Shown here piece by piece: positions 1 through 11,342 of a stretch of 64,000 bases of DNA. Made by a program: the position numbers and the translations under genes. Source of the DNA: Sindora glabra (lineage: Eukaryota > Streptophyta > Magnoliopsida > Fabales > Fabaceae). The notes beneath the pieces were generated by a model. The model was not told the origin of the DNA. It did no database searches and was given only the letters and a program-made list of their open reading frames with translations. How positions within the stretch are numbered: the first letter of the stretch is position 1; every line of letters begins with the position of its first letter. The stretch spans positions 87,995,343 through 88,059,342 of the forward strand of contig CM035229.1 of the NCBI GenBank assembly GCA_020226215.1, read 5' to 3'.

Positions 1-2010
1 GGAAAATATTCTAGAACTGATCCACATTGACATTAATAGGCCTATCACACCCAATACTAGGAGTAGTTACAAATACTTCATCATATTCATTGATGATTAC
101 GCTAGATTTGGTTGGGTGGAGCTACTTAGTGATAAATCAGAATCATTAGAAGCCTTCAAATCATTCAAGGCGGTAGTTGAACTGAAATTAGGAAAATAGA
201 TAAAATACGTTAATTTTGATAAAAGTTATGAGTATAATAGTAAGTACAATGAAACAAAAAGAAACATTGGTCTTTTTGTGAGACACCTACAAAATTATGG
301 AATTAAAATAAGTTACACCATGCTTGGTATACCAAAGCAAAATGAAATTGTAGAAAGGAAAAACTGAACTCTTATAGACATGGTAAGATGTATGCTCGCC
401 CATACTTCATTACCAGAATTCTTATGAGGTGATGCATTAAGAACAATAATATATATTCTAAATCAGGTTCCTAATAAGTCAATCCCTAAGATCTCTATTA
501 TAGAAGAAGAAGCCTAGTTTAAGGTATTTTCTAGTTTGGGGTTACAAAGCTAAATTAAAGTTATATATTCCATCCATAAGAAAACTTAATTCAAAGACTA
601 TTAATGGATATATTATTGGGTACTGTGGTAACTTAAAAGGAAGCAAATTTTATTATTTAACTCATTCAACTAAAGTAATTAAGTCTAATTGAACCATCTT
701 CTTTAAGGATGAATTGGATAATATGAGTCAAATATCACACATCATGGATTTCTTTAAAGATAGAACAATTGTTCTGTTGACACCAATATTGGAAGAATCA
801 TTTTTTGTTACTCAATCAGTTGATTCGGTATAGCCAATCACAGAAGATGTTAAGCCAAATAAAGTGAACAAAAAAATTCTATTAAAAAGACCTCATATAG
901 TTTGCAAATCGACAACTTCTAATGGTTATCTTGTATATCGACAAGAGTATGAATATGATATTAATGATGGTATTGATCCTACAATCTTTTCTCAAGTTAT
1001 GTCCAGTTTAAACTATTCTAATTGAATGAATGTTATGAAGGATGAGTTAACTTCAATGCATAAGAATCAAGTGTATGCATAAGAATCAAGTGTGGGATCT
1101 AGTGGAGCTTCTTATAAGTTATAAGCCAATTGGATGTAAATGGATCTTCAAGACTAAAAAAGGTGCTCGAGGTGAAGTTGAAAAGCACAAGGCAAGATTG
1201 GTAGCAAAAAGTTGCACTTAGAAGGAAGGTATAAATTACAAAAAAAAAAATTCACTAATTTCAACCAAAGACTAATTCCATGTCATTATAATTTTAGTGG
1301 CTCATTTTGATTTAGAACTATATTGGATGGATGTAAAAATAACCTTTCTGAATAATAATATATTAAAGACTGTTTATATGAATCAATTATATGATTTTCA
1401 AGAGAAGGGAAAAAGGTACCTTGTGTGTCAACTTAAAAAACCTATTTATGGCTTAAAACAAATTTTTAGATAGTGATACCTCAAGTTTGATGAGATAATG
1501 ACTTCTCTTAAGTTTAAGGAGATAGATTAGATGGATGGTGGCTCATTTTGCTTTAAAATTATATTAGATGGATGTAAAAATAATCTTTTTGAATAGTAAT
1601 CTATTAAGAACTATTTATATAAACCAGTTATATGATTTTCAAGAGAAGAAAAAAAAATACCTTGTGTGTCAATTTAAAAAATCTATTTTTGACTTAAAAC
1701 AAGTTTTTACATAATGATACCTCAAGTTTGATGAGATAATAACTTAAATTTAAGGAGGATATAGTGGACTAGTATATTTATTTGTTAATGAATGCAAGTA
1801 ATTTTGTTATTTTGGTACTATATGTAGATAATATTCTCCTTACAAGTAATGACACGTATTTATTGACTGAAATAAAATAAATATTATTCAAACATTTTGA
1901 TACAAAGAATTTTGAAAATGTTTCTTATATTTTAGGGATAGAGATCCACTGCCACAGGTTTTGGGATTTGTTTGATTTATCTCAGTAGACTTATATTGAG
2001 AAAACAATTT
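1..2010 (+). mobile_element. Ty1/copia retrotransposon remnant (integrase core and reverse transcriptase)
   Basis: Conceptual translation of the plus strand gives copia integrase from the first base (a YKYFIIFIDDYARFGWVELL-like stretch near 73-126, then an EIVERKN-like motif near 345). RT follows: WMDVKITFLNN near 1327, PIYGLKQ near 1441, and YVDNILLTSND near 1820, which corresponds to the YVDD catalytic box with the second D replaced by N. A LGIEI-like motif lies near 1933. In-frame stops and frameshifts occur throughout, so the element is dead. Gag and protease would lie left of the window; RNase H and a 3' LTR are not recognisable. The order integrase then RT identifies copia rather than gypsy. 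It points tail-to-tail at the PECT1-type gene. Confidence 0.9.
1297..1766 (+). repeat. Two-copy tandem duplication inside the copia RT
   Basis: Copy A (1297-1537) and copy B (1538 to about 1766) both run from GTGGCTCATTTTG through the YGLKQ box to the CTCAAGTTTGATGAGATAAT segment. The period is 241 bp. Both copies carry independent stops. A smaller duplication of TGCATAAGAATCAAGTGT sits at about 1057-1093. Confidence 0.85.
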
Positions 2011-2818
2011 ACACAAATACCTCAAATCCTATTACAGACTGGGCTGAAGAACCCTGTATCTTAAATGTTGCACAAGTTTTCATATTGTACATATCATTGG
2101 GTTTGATTTTGCTTGAAACTAGTTAATCACGGGTAAGATACAAACATGGAAGTGATTTTGTGCAATTTTTGGTTTTTCATCGCCCCAAAAATTCATGTTA
2201 ATTATCACAAATCTAAGATCGCAATTGACCAGCTTATAGCTAATAAAATGGCATATCAAATTGACAAAAAAAAATAACAAAGATTACATTAACCTATCCT
2301 TTGTGGATAAATACAAAACTGGCTTTCACCATTAGCGTTAACACATCACCTGTGTAACGAGATGGCTAAGACAAACCAAAGCACAATGCTGCATAATGAG
2401 ACAATTTTTAACATGTGTCTGATAACAAGGAAGAGCCTTTCAGAAGGGAGTTGCAAAGTTTCATTTGAAAGTTTTCTACTTATATATATATATATATATT
2501 GTAAAGCCTCCTTCCCTGGGATGTAGGGTTCCCCCTGTAGCGATGCACTAGTGGCAACATGGGGCCTCCAGCTACAGTACACTAGATAAGAGACAGAAAT
2601 ATAGACAACAAATTCAATAGCCGTTAAATAGAGGGGCAGAGTACGATGGAATAATATGACAGCACAGGATGGTTCTGCTAAGCTTGGGGGACCAAGCTCT
2701 GCTGTATCTGTTTTTAGAATACGTACCAGATTCATTGGGTCTATAGAACAGCATGTTAATGATGGGTCAAGTTAAAAAAACACTACTGAACTAAGCTACA
2801 AGATAGTTCTGCTCATAT
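2011..2818. other. Intergenic stretch and 3' flank of the PECT1-type gene
   Basis: No supported gene. It includes the probable 3' UTR of the minus-strand cytidylyltransferase gene immediately left of its stop codon. A (TA)n run lies at about 2481-2500. A short stem, CTGTAGC with GCTACAG, flanks about 2535-2575. An open frame on the minus strand at 2346-2735 has no recognisable motif and probably occurs by chance. Confidence 0.5.
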
Positions 2819-5800
2819 CTAGTCTCCAGACACATTTTTTTTCTCTTCATAATATCTCTCCTCACTATGGGTCTTCTTAGCATTCCGTTTCTGCATCAGA
2901 CACAACAATGTGTCATCTTAAGTATTCAATATTACCTTCCGCAAATTACACTCTAGCGATGCATTTTAGAATATGACAATATATAGATAATGTTTTGAAG
3001 GTTACTAAAATCTTGAGAAAGGGCAAAAAGGAAAGTGAAATTACCATGTAAGCCTCATGATTGGCAATTATCCTTTGGGCTACTGAAGTAGTGGTTATGT
3101 CTTTTGGGCTATCAAGTAAGTGGAATATTCCCACGCTTTTGGGGACCTCATATGGATCACTTTCAAACTGCACATTACAACACCTTCACTAATAATACAA
3201 TAAAAAGAAACAACAAAATACTACTGTATCCCATATGCACATGTTAAATGGAAAATAGTGATCGGCAAACTCACCCATAGTGGGTTCTCAGCAACTGTCC
3301 CATGCACAACCACAGAGATATTGAAAGTTGTTATCTGTTGAATTTCAAACAATAACCCTCACAATGATAAATATACACAAGGGCAGCAAAGCAGATAGAA
3401 TTAATGTCATGCTCAATAATGTTTAATCAGATGGAAAAGCCAAGCCAGTAGGAGAACAAAATTGGATGGCAGAACCTTTTAAGTGAAAGAGGTTAACAAT
3501 AATCGTTATCAAACATTATGCAATGCAGCTAGGAGAGTCCAAGTCCAAATTCTCATGAATAATTCACTAGTAGGTCCCTTGACAAAGCCAACTCTCTTTT
3601 GCTCATGTAGGTCATAACTCAATCTAACTGAATGCAAGAACAAAATATAACCATTCTTTAAATGCCTGCTTATTTTCTATATTTGATTTATAAATACAAG
3701 TAATGTTTCATTCATTCGCCATTTGAAATGTTTAAGCAGCAAGTATGCAATGCAGATGTCCAAAATATATAATAACAGTTCCCATTACTTTCCAAGAAGA
3801 AAACAAGAGAAAACTGGAGATTTTATTCCACAAAAGTACAACGCATCATACTTAAGTACTAATTTATTCACTTAAGACAGAATAAAAAACAGAAAAAAAA
3901 GGGGTCAGAATAAGGCCATTTTTAAATTAAATACTTAAAAAAAAAATACAGTAACTTGTGTCAACTATGATTCATAAGAAGGCAGAATGGGGAATTGGCA
4001 CACACCATGTCCTTTGTAATTTCCCAAGGTGCCCCAATAATGACTTCATCAACATAGCGACAAGCCAGCACACTAAGACTTCGCTCATGTAGATGCAAAA
4101 TGGGATAGTGACTCCCCCGGTGCTCACTACAGGAAAATTATTAGTTCCTTATCTATGATTCACAAATCTGTACAAATCCATAAAGTCAAGCCAAAATTTT
4201 CACAGTAACAAATTGCTTACCTCACTATCTCATCCAAGTGGATACCAACTAGAAGAAAGTCTCCAAGCTCCCTAGCCCTCTTAAGAATCTGAAAGGAACA
4301 AAATAAAGAATAATGACATGACCATACCAAGACGAGTAGGCCAAATTTACCTCATGAAATGATAACAACATATACTGTCATAACATATGACTGAGAAGAT
4401 CTAAAATTGTGTACCTCAACGTGCCCAGCATGGAAAAGATCAAATGCCCCATCAATGTATACAATCCGTGCATTCGGCCCAGGTCCCTGAGATTAGACAG
4501 AGTAAAAACAACAGTAAGGAAAAAATGCCCACAAACTATAAAAAAAGAAGAAAGAAAAAGAATTCCTGCTACTATTTTTATTGCTGCACTACAGATTGTA
4601 ACACCCAAAGACTATAGATAAAATTACTAGCATTAACTGATGGAACTCATCCTACTGAATGGAGAATGAAAAACAAAACAAAAATAATTTCTCTGAGTAG
4701 GTCACATAAGCAGCCAAGTACCTTGCCATTTGAAAACTGAACAATCCGTTGAGAAGTTGGTAGGAAGTGGGATATGTGGGCCCCTTGTGACTGACTGACT
4801 TCTTGAGGTCTTACATCAGTACCATTATTATCTTCACAACCTTTTTTGTCTCTTACAGAAGAAAGTATTCTTCCTGTGTCAAAAGAGAGCTATGAAGAAC
4901 AAACAATGATTTATTAAATCTAGCTAGGGGTCATCAGGATGGTATCAACTAAGCCCAATAGGCTAAAGAACCTCAGGTGAAGTTTTCACATCAGGCAACC
5001 TAACTGTGCAGAGAGAGAGAGAGAGAGATTTTCTGGTCAGCCCTTGTCAAAAACAACAACAACAAAAAAAAAGTCACAATAGAAATTTGAACTTTTCCCA
5101 TCAAAAGCCCTAGAGTTGGGATCAATTCATAAAACTTCTGGCTAATTTCCTGAAAAAATATGGAGAAATTTAATACCTATGATATCTGTACTGGAGACTC
5201 CTTCAGTGCGTCTAATTTGCTTGTAACGACCAGCTTTCTTTGCCAAGGCATAAGCATCTGTTCCATCTGGAAGCAGGCAAGGATCATCACCATGTATAAT
5301 ATAATCAATTCTGTATTCATGAAAGAGACGATTCATGAATTCCTCAGTGATTGCATAAGGAGCATCTGTTATGACCTCATCCACCCACTTCAATCCACTG
5401 ACAAGGACCAGCCTGGAAGATATTAAGTGTAAGCTTAAGTCCATAATGCAGGTTTCTAAATCATCATGAGGCCAACATAAGTCATTGTATCTTTAATAAG
5501 GCTTTATTTAAGTTTTCAGATACTCATTATGATTATGGTGGCTTTCCCCTTGCTCCCTTACACTTAGGGTTTGTTTGGGAGGAGAAATATGAGGGAGAAA
5601 GGAAGGAAATAGAGAGTTATCTTTTTAAAAATAAATTAAAATTGGAATATATCCCTCCATATTTCCTTTCCTTCCTCTAATTTCCATTATTCCCAAACAA
5701 ACCATTAATGCTTTCTATCAGGTCTGCACTTGACTCTTTCAAGCCATTATAAGTTCCTTTGATACTGTGGGCAAATTATTTCAAATCAAAGCAAAACTTA

Positions 5801-6245
5801 CAAGCGCAGCTTAGGTTGATTTAAAATTCTGATGATGAAGACCTTAACACACACACATATACATATATATAAACAAATACACATACATATACCTCTCTTC
5901 CATAGACAAAACAGGTGGACCTTTGTTGGTAAGGATCTCCTCGTCGCTTACAAGACCCACTACCAACTCATCTCCCAAAGCTTTTGCCTGTCTCAGTGCA
6001 TTAGCATGTCCATAATGCATGAGATCAAAACAACCGTCCATGTAAACACGAACCTGCTTCTTCCCACGATTCCTTTTGTGGAAAATCCCCAAATCAGGCC
6101 AGGAGCATGGCAAAGAAGGAACCCCAATTCCACCAAAATAACTCGTTGACAGCCCCAGCAAAGCGGCTGTGAGCATCAGACCACCAAATAGACGTGGGTA
6201 GTAGTATACTCCATCCCAAATCCAACTGTTACTTTCATAATCCAT
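2819..6245 (-). CDS. PECT1: Ethanolamine-phosphate cytidylyltransferase (PECT1 type), nine coding exons
   Basis: The family makes CDP-ethanolamine from CTP and phosphoethanolamine, the rate-setting step of the Kennedy route to phosphatidylethanolamine. Coding exons, in order: 6245-5893, 5412-5177, 4873-4722, 4486-4415, 4288-4221, 4126-4006, 3334-3275, 3167-3045, 2890-2819. All introns read GT-AG and all phases join, giving 418 aa against about 421 for the Arabidopsis protein. Residues about 19-41 form a hydrophobic segment that could anchor the enzyme; the plant enzyme is known at the mitochondrial periphery. Two cytidylyltransferase domains are visible. The first has HYGH at 77-80 and an RTEGVSSTDIIG block at the end of exon 2. 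The second has FHAGH at 265-269. The protein ends RYYEEKKNVSGD. ATG 6245 is the first Met of the conserved MDYESNSWIWDGVYYYP start. Internal exons 7-8 (ENPLW/FESDPYEVP) are the least certain join. Confidence 0.95.
5011..5028. repeat. (GA)9 microsatellite in a PECT1 intron
   Basis: Nine perfect GA units lie in the intron between the second and third coding exons. Length polymorphism is likely; no function is inferred. Confidence 0.95.
5567..5704. mobile_element. Tourist-like (PIF/Harbinger) MITE in PECT1 intron 1
   Basis: The 138-bp element has terminal inverted repeats GGGTTTGTTTGGGA (5567-5580) and TCCCAAACAAACCA (5691-5704), differing only at the outermost base. It is flanked by 3-bp TTA duplications at 5564-5566 and 5705-5707. 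The arms continue as purine-rich and pyrimidine-rich halves that can fold together. TTA duplications with GGG..TGTTTGG termini are typical of Tourist MITEs. It lies fully within the intron between the first two coding exons and does not affect the splice sites. Confidence 0.85.
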
Positions 6246-6900
6246 TTGATCTGTCTCTATACTCAGTTCTGGGCATCTCAGAAGTTAACTTTCAATCTTA
6301 GGAGGAGACACAGACCTGCAAGACTATCGTGTCAAAGAGATAAATCAAATACTGCATGTCCAAGCTCAATCAGAACAAAAATGATGGATACCAGAAAATC
6401 TGACTTGCTACAAGAGGAAAATTAAATAGAATTGTATGCCAAAGGCCGACGATCAAATGGAAAAGTATAAAATGGGTATTGCTGAATGTAAGCCCGAATG
6501 CATATCTGAATCCTGAATCTAACAAAAAAAAAACTTTATTCCATTCCAGAATTCAAAGAAAAATAAGCAAATAAATGATTCTTGAGCCCTGGCATGCAAC
6601 TTCAAAATCTGAAATGCGAATCGAACTGCTAAAACGCACCTCAAATCCCCAACTAAAATTCAAAATTGGCAAAAATTATAGAAGGAAAATGATGTTACAA
6701 AGAAATGAGGGCGAGACATGAAGCATCATTATGTACCGAAGGATCAGGAAAAGCGATTGAGTGTGAGATCAATCTTAACCTTTATTGTTTGTGCGGTCTG
6801 TGTCTGAGACTCCTCTTTCTGCGGCTGGATTCGAATGGAAGAAAGCTCCTCACAGCAGTTTTGGCGATTGAAGCGCTGTCTGAAAATATACCTCACTTTT
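6246..6900 (-). promoter_or_regulatory. 5' leader and core promoter of the PECT1-type gene, probable leader intron
   Basis: Read on the minus strand, an acceptor-like TGCAG ends at 6316 and a donor-like AAAG/GTTAAG lies at 6780/6779. This suggests a leader intron of about 460 bp, with a GC-richer first exon at about 6781-6865. A TATATTTT-like box lies near 6885-6892. Transcript ends are inferred, not shown. A plus-strand open frame at 6705-6935 is the antisense shadow of this leader. Confidence 0.5.
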
Positions 6901-8736
6901 TCAAAATTATTTACTTAACTAAAAATTTTAGTTAAAATTACACTTTATCCCGATATCACTTTTTACTCATTTAATTTACACATGGTGAAATTCAACTTCA
7001 TATACTTTTAGCAGCTAATACATTTCTTACTTGTACTATTTTCCATCCTAATTTTAATAAAAAATTGACATCCATCATACCACACCTCTATTTTACAAAC
7101 TTTTAATTTAATTTGTATGTACCCAGAACCAAATTACTTGCAAAAAAAACTCTGATTTTATTAAAATTTTGTTTTCCATAATTTACTCTTAATTGATTAA
7201 TAGAGAGTTCCAAATTAATTTTAAATAAGTGTCAAATTAAGTCACAATTTTAAAAAGTAGAAATTATATATAATAAATATATTTTTTTATTAAATTTTGG
7301 ATAAAAAATAATTTAGGTGGTCATAGTATAGGCAATTAAAAATATTGGGGAGTAAACTTAAACATTTTAAAATTATATGTAAGTTAAATAAAAAAGATTA
7401 AGAATACAAGTATGTAAAATGTAGTTCTTTCAAAATTTTATTAATCAATCTTTTTTTTAATTTTTTATCTGAAATTAGTCTCACTGTCCTTATAATTCCT
7501 TTTTTTTCTTCTAAATGGATCATATAATTTAAAATTTTTGAATAAATCCTTACACCTTTTAAAATTTTTTAATTATGTCCTTAATTGAACAGAAGAAAAA
7601 AGAGAAAATAATAAGATAAAATAATTAAATCTAAGGTTAAGAATCATTGAAATTGAAATACGCTCATGACACATTAATAAGTAACTAAAGTAATTTTAAA
7701 TATGCTACTATTAATTTAGAATTTGATGAACAAAAACTATATCACTTAATAAAATTAAAATTTGGTTTTTGTTATAAAGTAAGCTAAATACTTATTAAAC
7801 TATTTTAGTATTTGTTGTGAAAAAAATAAACTATTTATTCTTATTTAAAGATTTTAATATATTATCTATTTGAATTACTTAATGGGTATTTAGCTTACTT
7901 TAATTTATAGCAAAATCTTAATTTAATTTTATTAAATGGTGTAATAGTTTTAATTAATCATATTTTAAATAAATATTATTGTATTTAAAATATTATTTAA
8001 ATTGTTCTAATTATTTAATATATATTAAGTGCACCGTAATTTTAATGATATTAAATCTAAAAATTAAACTTAATTATTGTACTTTATTATTTTTTCCTTC
8101 TTTTTTCTTTTATCTTCTTTCTTTCATTTAACTAGGCATCCAATTCAAAATTTTAAATAAGCTTTTTACCTATTCTATTTTTATTATTATTTTATTCCAT
8201 CATACAAAATGCACTATTGGTGTTTTTTATAGTTAAAAGAAAAGTGAGATTATTAACATAATAAGATGTTCTAGATTCAATTCAAGCATTATGCATTAAG
8301 AAAACTCATTTGAAAGAGGTTCTCGCAATGATGGACAAGTTTCCAATATTAATTATAAACTTTTATTATTTTCTTAGAAAACTCTCTAGGACTTCTCAAA
8401 TTGGATAAGCACACAAAAAAAAGATGTGTAATAAAGAATATTGAGACAAATTTTCAAGATTAATTATAAATTTTTCTTATCTTCTCATCCTTAATCAAGT
8501 TACCAAAAAGATGTTTAAGACGTAACATTTTTCCTTTTTTTTCTATTTTTATCCAAACATAAGCATAGAAAGTTAAAGAGAAAGAATAATCAAAGCAACT
8601 ATGGACCAAAAGATGGAAGGATGATGTGTTTAGTGATACAAACTATTAATTACAAGGATCTTAGGAAATATTTTAGCCTATTGTAGTATTGACATCTTAA
8701 TATAATTATCTTTTAAAGGTATTAAAATGGGTTAAG
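6901..8736. other. AT-rich intergenic DNA, no gene seen
   Basis: Very AT-rich with many stops in all frames. No coding motif, RNA gene or defined transposon terminus was recognised. Confidence 0.6.
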
Positions 8737-9060
8737 TCTAACAAATTAACTTGATATTGATATAATTTTACTTGATTTAAGACCGAGACCGATATAAAAA
8801 ATAATAACAGTAGCATAATTTGATAAGAGACCGAGAGCGATATTGGTATTGGTTAACTCAATCTGATAAAAAATTAGAATTAATAAGTTATTTAGAATTA
8901 ATAAGTGTTAACTGATCGAGTTATTGGATTAATCCATTAGCCTAATAATAGTAATAAATAATAAATAATTAATTTATTATATATTTATATATATTAAAAT
9001 AATAATTTAAGTATATTAGAATTATACTTTAATATATAATATTAAAATTATATATATGAG
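8737..9060 (-). repeat. hAT-like end repeat, copy 1
   Basis: This stretch matches the reverse complement of about 52700-53020. Shared landmarks are a 'GTTAAC..ATTGGATTA..CC..TTAG' block (here about 8908-8944), then the AATAATAGTAATAAATAATAAATAA run and an AT-rich tail to about 9060. The other copy lies near a hAT transposase pseudogene, so I infer a non-autonomous or truncated member of that family. No TSD was found. Confidence 0.5.
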
Positions 9061-11036
9061 TAATATTAAATATTTTTTAATATTAAAATTAATAAATTTA
9101 TATATTTAATATTATCAACATATAATATATAAGTTTATCAAAATAAATAATTATGTTAAAATTTAAAATATTAAAATTCAATTTCTCATCATAAAACTTA
9201 AAAATTAATAAAAATAATTACATAAAATAATTACTATAACTAAATAATTATATTAATAAGAGTAATAAATTATTATTAGTGTATTAAAATAGTGACATAT
9301 ATATTATAAATTTATTTAACAAAACATTTGTATTCATTTTAATTAATATTGAATTTTTTTAGTTTAGGTCCCATAGTTTTAAATTACTCTTGTAATTGGA
9401 GGTTTTTTATATTAAAAAATATTGTACTTCAATTTATTTTCTTATTATTTTAGTTATATCTATTAATAATAATAATTTTTTAAATGACAATAATAATAGT
9501 AATAATAATTTTAATTAACTACTACTTATGAAATTAATAATAAATAAACAAATAATAATAATAATAAAGTATAACAAGTTATAAAATTCATTTGGAATTA
9601 GTTAGTAAAAGTTAACTTATGACTAATATTGTAACAACACAACTTAACTCGACTTAGTGAAAAAGTAGTCTGGCTTAAAATTAGCTCAATGCGTAATTTT
9701 TGCTCGTTAGGTTAGCTTAGCTTATTTTAATAGAACATTTTTTATATTCAAACAATTTGAAATTTTGGCATCATGATTGAGTAAATGCTAAAAATTAGGA
9801 AGTATTTTCCTAACTTTTCAAAATACAAAAGGTAATAACAATGAAAATTTTAATACTATGATAAAATAAAAAATATATATTTTTTATTTTTGATAATGAC
9901 AAATAAGTGATAAAATAATTTAATATGTCCTTATGTGATAAATACTATATCATCTGCAAGCTTAATAGCATGTTAAATTATAGTTAATAAGTATATATGA
10001 TGCAATGATAGTGTATGTTCTTATGATAATTTGCTATGCTTTCTATGCACAAATCATGCATATCAATAGTTATAAATACTAAATTAGACTAACTATAATG
10101 TTTGTAAAATTTATATATTATAAGATTGCCTAAAGGAATAAAAGTGAATATTAGAGTAAAGTAATAAAAAATGTTATCATACTCAATTTAAGAAGAAAAA
10201 AGGAAGAAAATTGAAAGATGTATAGTAATAAAAGATATTGTCATGTCATATTAAGAAAGAAGAAAATCAAAAGTGTTAGAAAAAACATTTTGCAAACAAA
10301 GTTTTTCTTTGGTGATTTCAAAGACAAAAATAAGTAAGACCCTTACTTCAAATGAAGTAAGACCAAGTGGATTTACATTCTCCTTTAAGAGATCAATAAC
10401 TATATATATACCGAAATTCATTTAGAGGTTGGACTAGAAAATTGATTTAAAACTACTCAATTAAATTTACTTATTGAATTTGTGCTTGTCCCATATGGGA
10501 AGACAAAAATGGTTTAAATATCATAATTCAGGTTGGATTGGACCTATTATAATTCATTTAGTTATTATTTTTATTTATAGATATAAGAGCAAACAAAATT
10601 ATGTTTATTGGGTATTGACACAAAGGGTTGACTATTTGAATAAAAACATTAGGAAATTAAAGAGTGAAAAACATTTAAATCCATAATGTAAGGAAATAAA
10701 ATCATCCTAAGGATAGAATATGAATTTACTGGATTTGGATCCTTTTATAATGTATTACCAGTAAGAATATTTATTCTACTTCGCATTTCATTTTTGTTTT
10801 ATTTCTATTTTCTATATATGTAACAATAACAAAAAGATGTATCAAGTATTGAAGCATAAACAACTTAAAGTTATGGAAGCTTAAAAGCATTAACAAAGTT
10901 AAGTGACTTTATTTGATTTAACTTTCCCTTTCAAGCTTAAACTTCTTGTTAAAAATAGGTTTTCATGAAAAATAGCTAAAGTATGTTTTCAACATCTTAA
11001 CTTGATAAAAATATTTAAGAACAAATTAAATATAAT
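9061..11036. other. AT-rich intergenic DNA, no gene seen
   Basis: Contains (AAT)n-like runs at about 9465-9570. An isolated open frame at 10474-10686 has no recognisable family features. No supported gene. Confidence 0.55.
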
Positions 11037-11342
11037 GATTAGTTCCTCATTTATAAAGGTATTATTTTATCTCCTAAATTTTCATATCCAATGTTAGTAA
11101 TCACTTATTTTTATTTTTATTATGATTGTTATATTTGTCATTTTACTTGCAATGTTAAAATAGATGATGAAAAAGAAAAAATTTACCTAAAAAGTTAGCA
11201 TGTGATTGATATTGTCAAGGTAGAGTTAACGATTTACTTCAACATTTTTCATCAATTTTAATATTTCAAGTGAATAGAGTCATGAATAATTATAATAAAA
11301 ATAAAAATAAGAAGCTCGTTATAAAATTTAAGAGACTTAATC
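11037..11342. mobile_element. Long-arm inverted-repeat MITE
   Basis: The left end GATTAGTTCCTCATTTATAA pairs with the right end, which reads GATTAAGTCTCTTAAATTTT on the minus strand. The inner arms also match: a TTATTTTTATTTTTATTAT block followed by TTTACTTGCAATGTTAAAAT on the left, mirrored at about 11245-11310. The arms meet near 11200, so almost the whole 306 bp folds back. Long TIRs suggest a Mutator-type MITE, but no 9-bp TSD was found, so the superfamily is uncertain. Confidence 0.6.

Noticed and set aside
2346..2735. 129-codon open frame on the minus strand downstream of the PECT1 stop
   Set aside because: No domain, odd composition including a YIYIYI run from the TA repeat, and located in the 3' flank of PECT1; best seen as chance or 3' UTR.
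4378..4621. Overlapping open frames on both strands inside PECT1
   Set aside because: They straddle the GPGPNARIVYIDGAFDLFHAG exon and its introns; the real reading is the spliced minus-strand exon.
5832..6149. 105-codon plus-strand frame
   Set aside because: Antisense shadow of PECT1 exon 1 and its (CA/TA) intron repeat.
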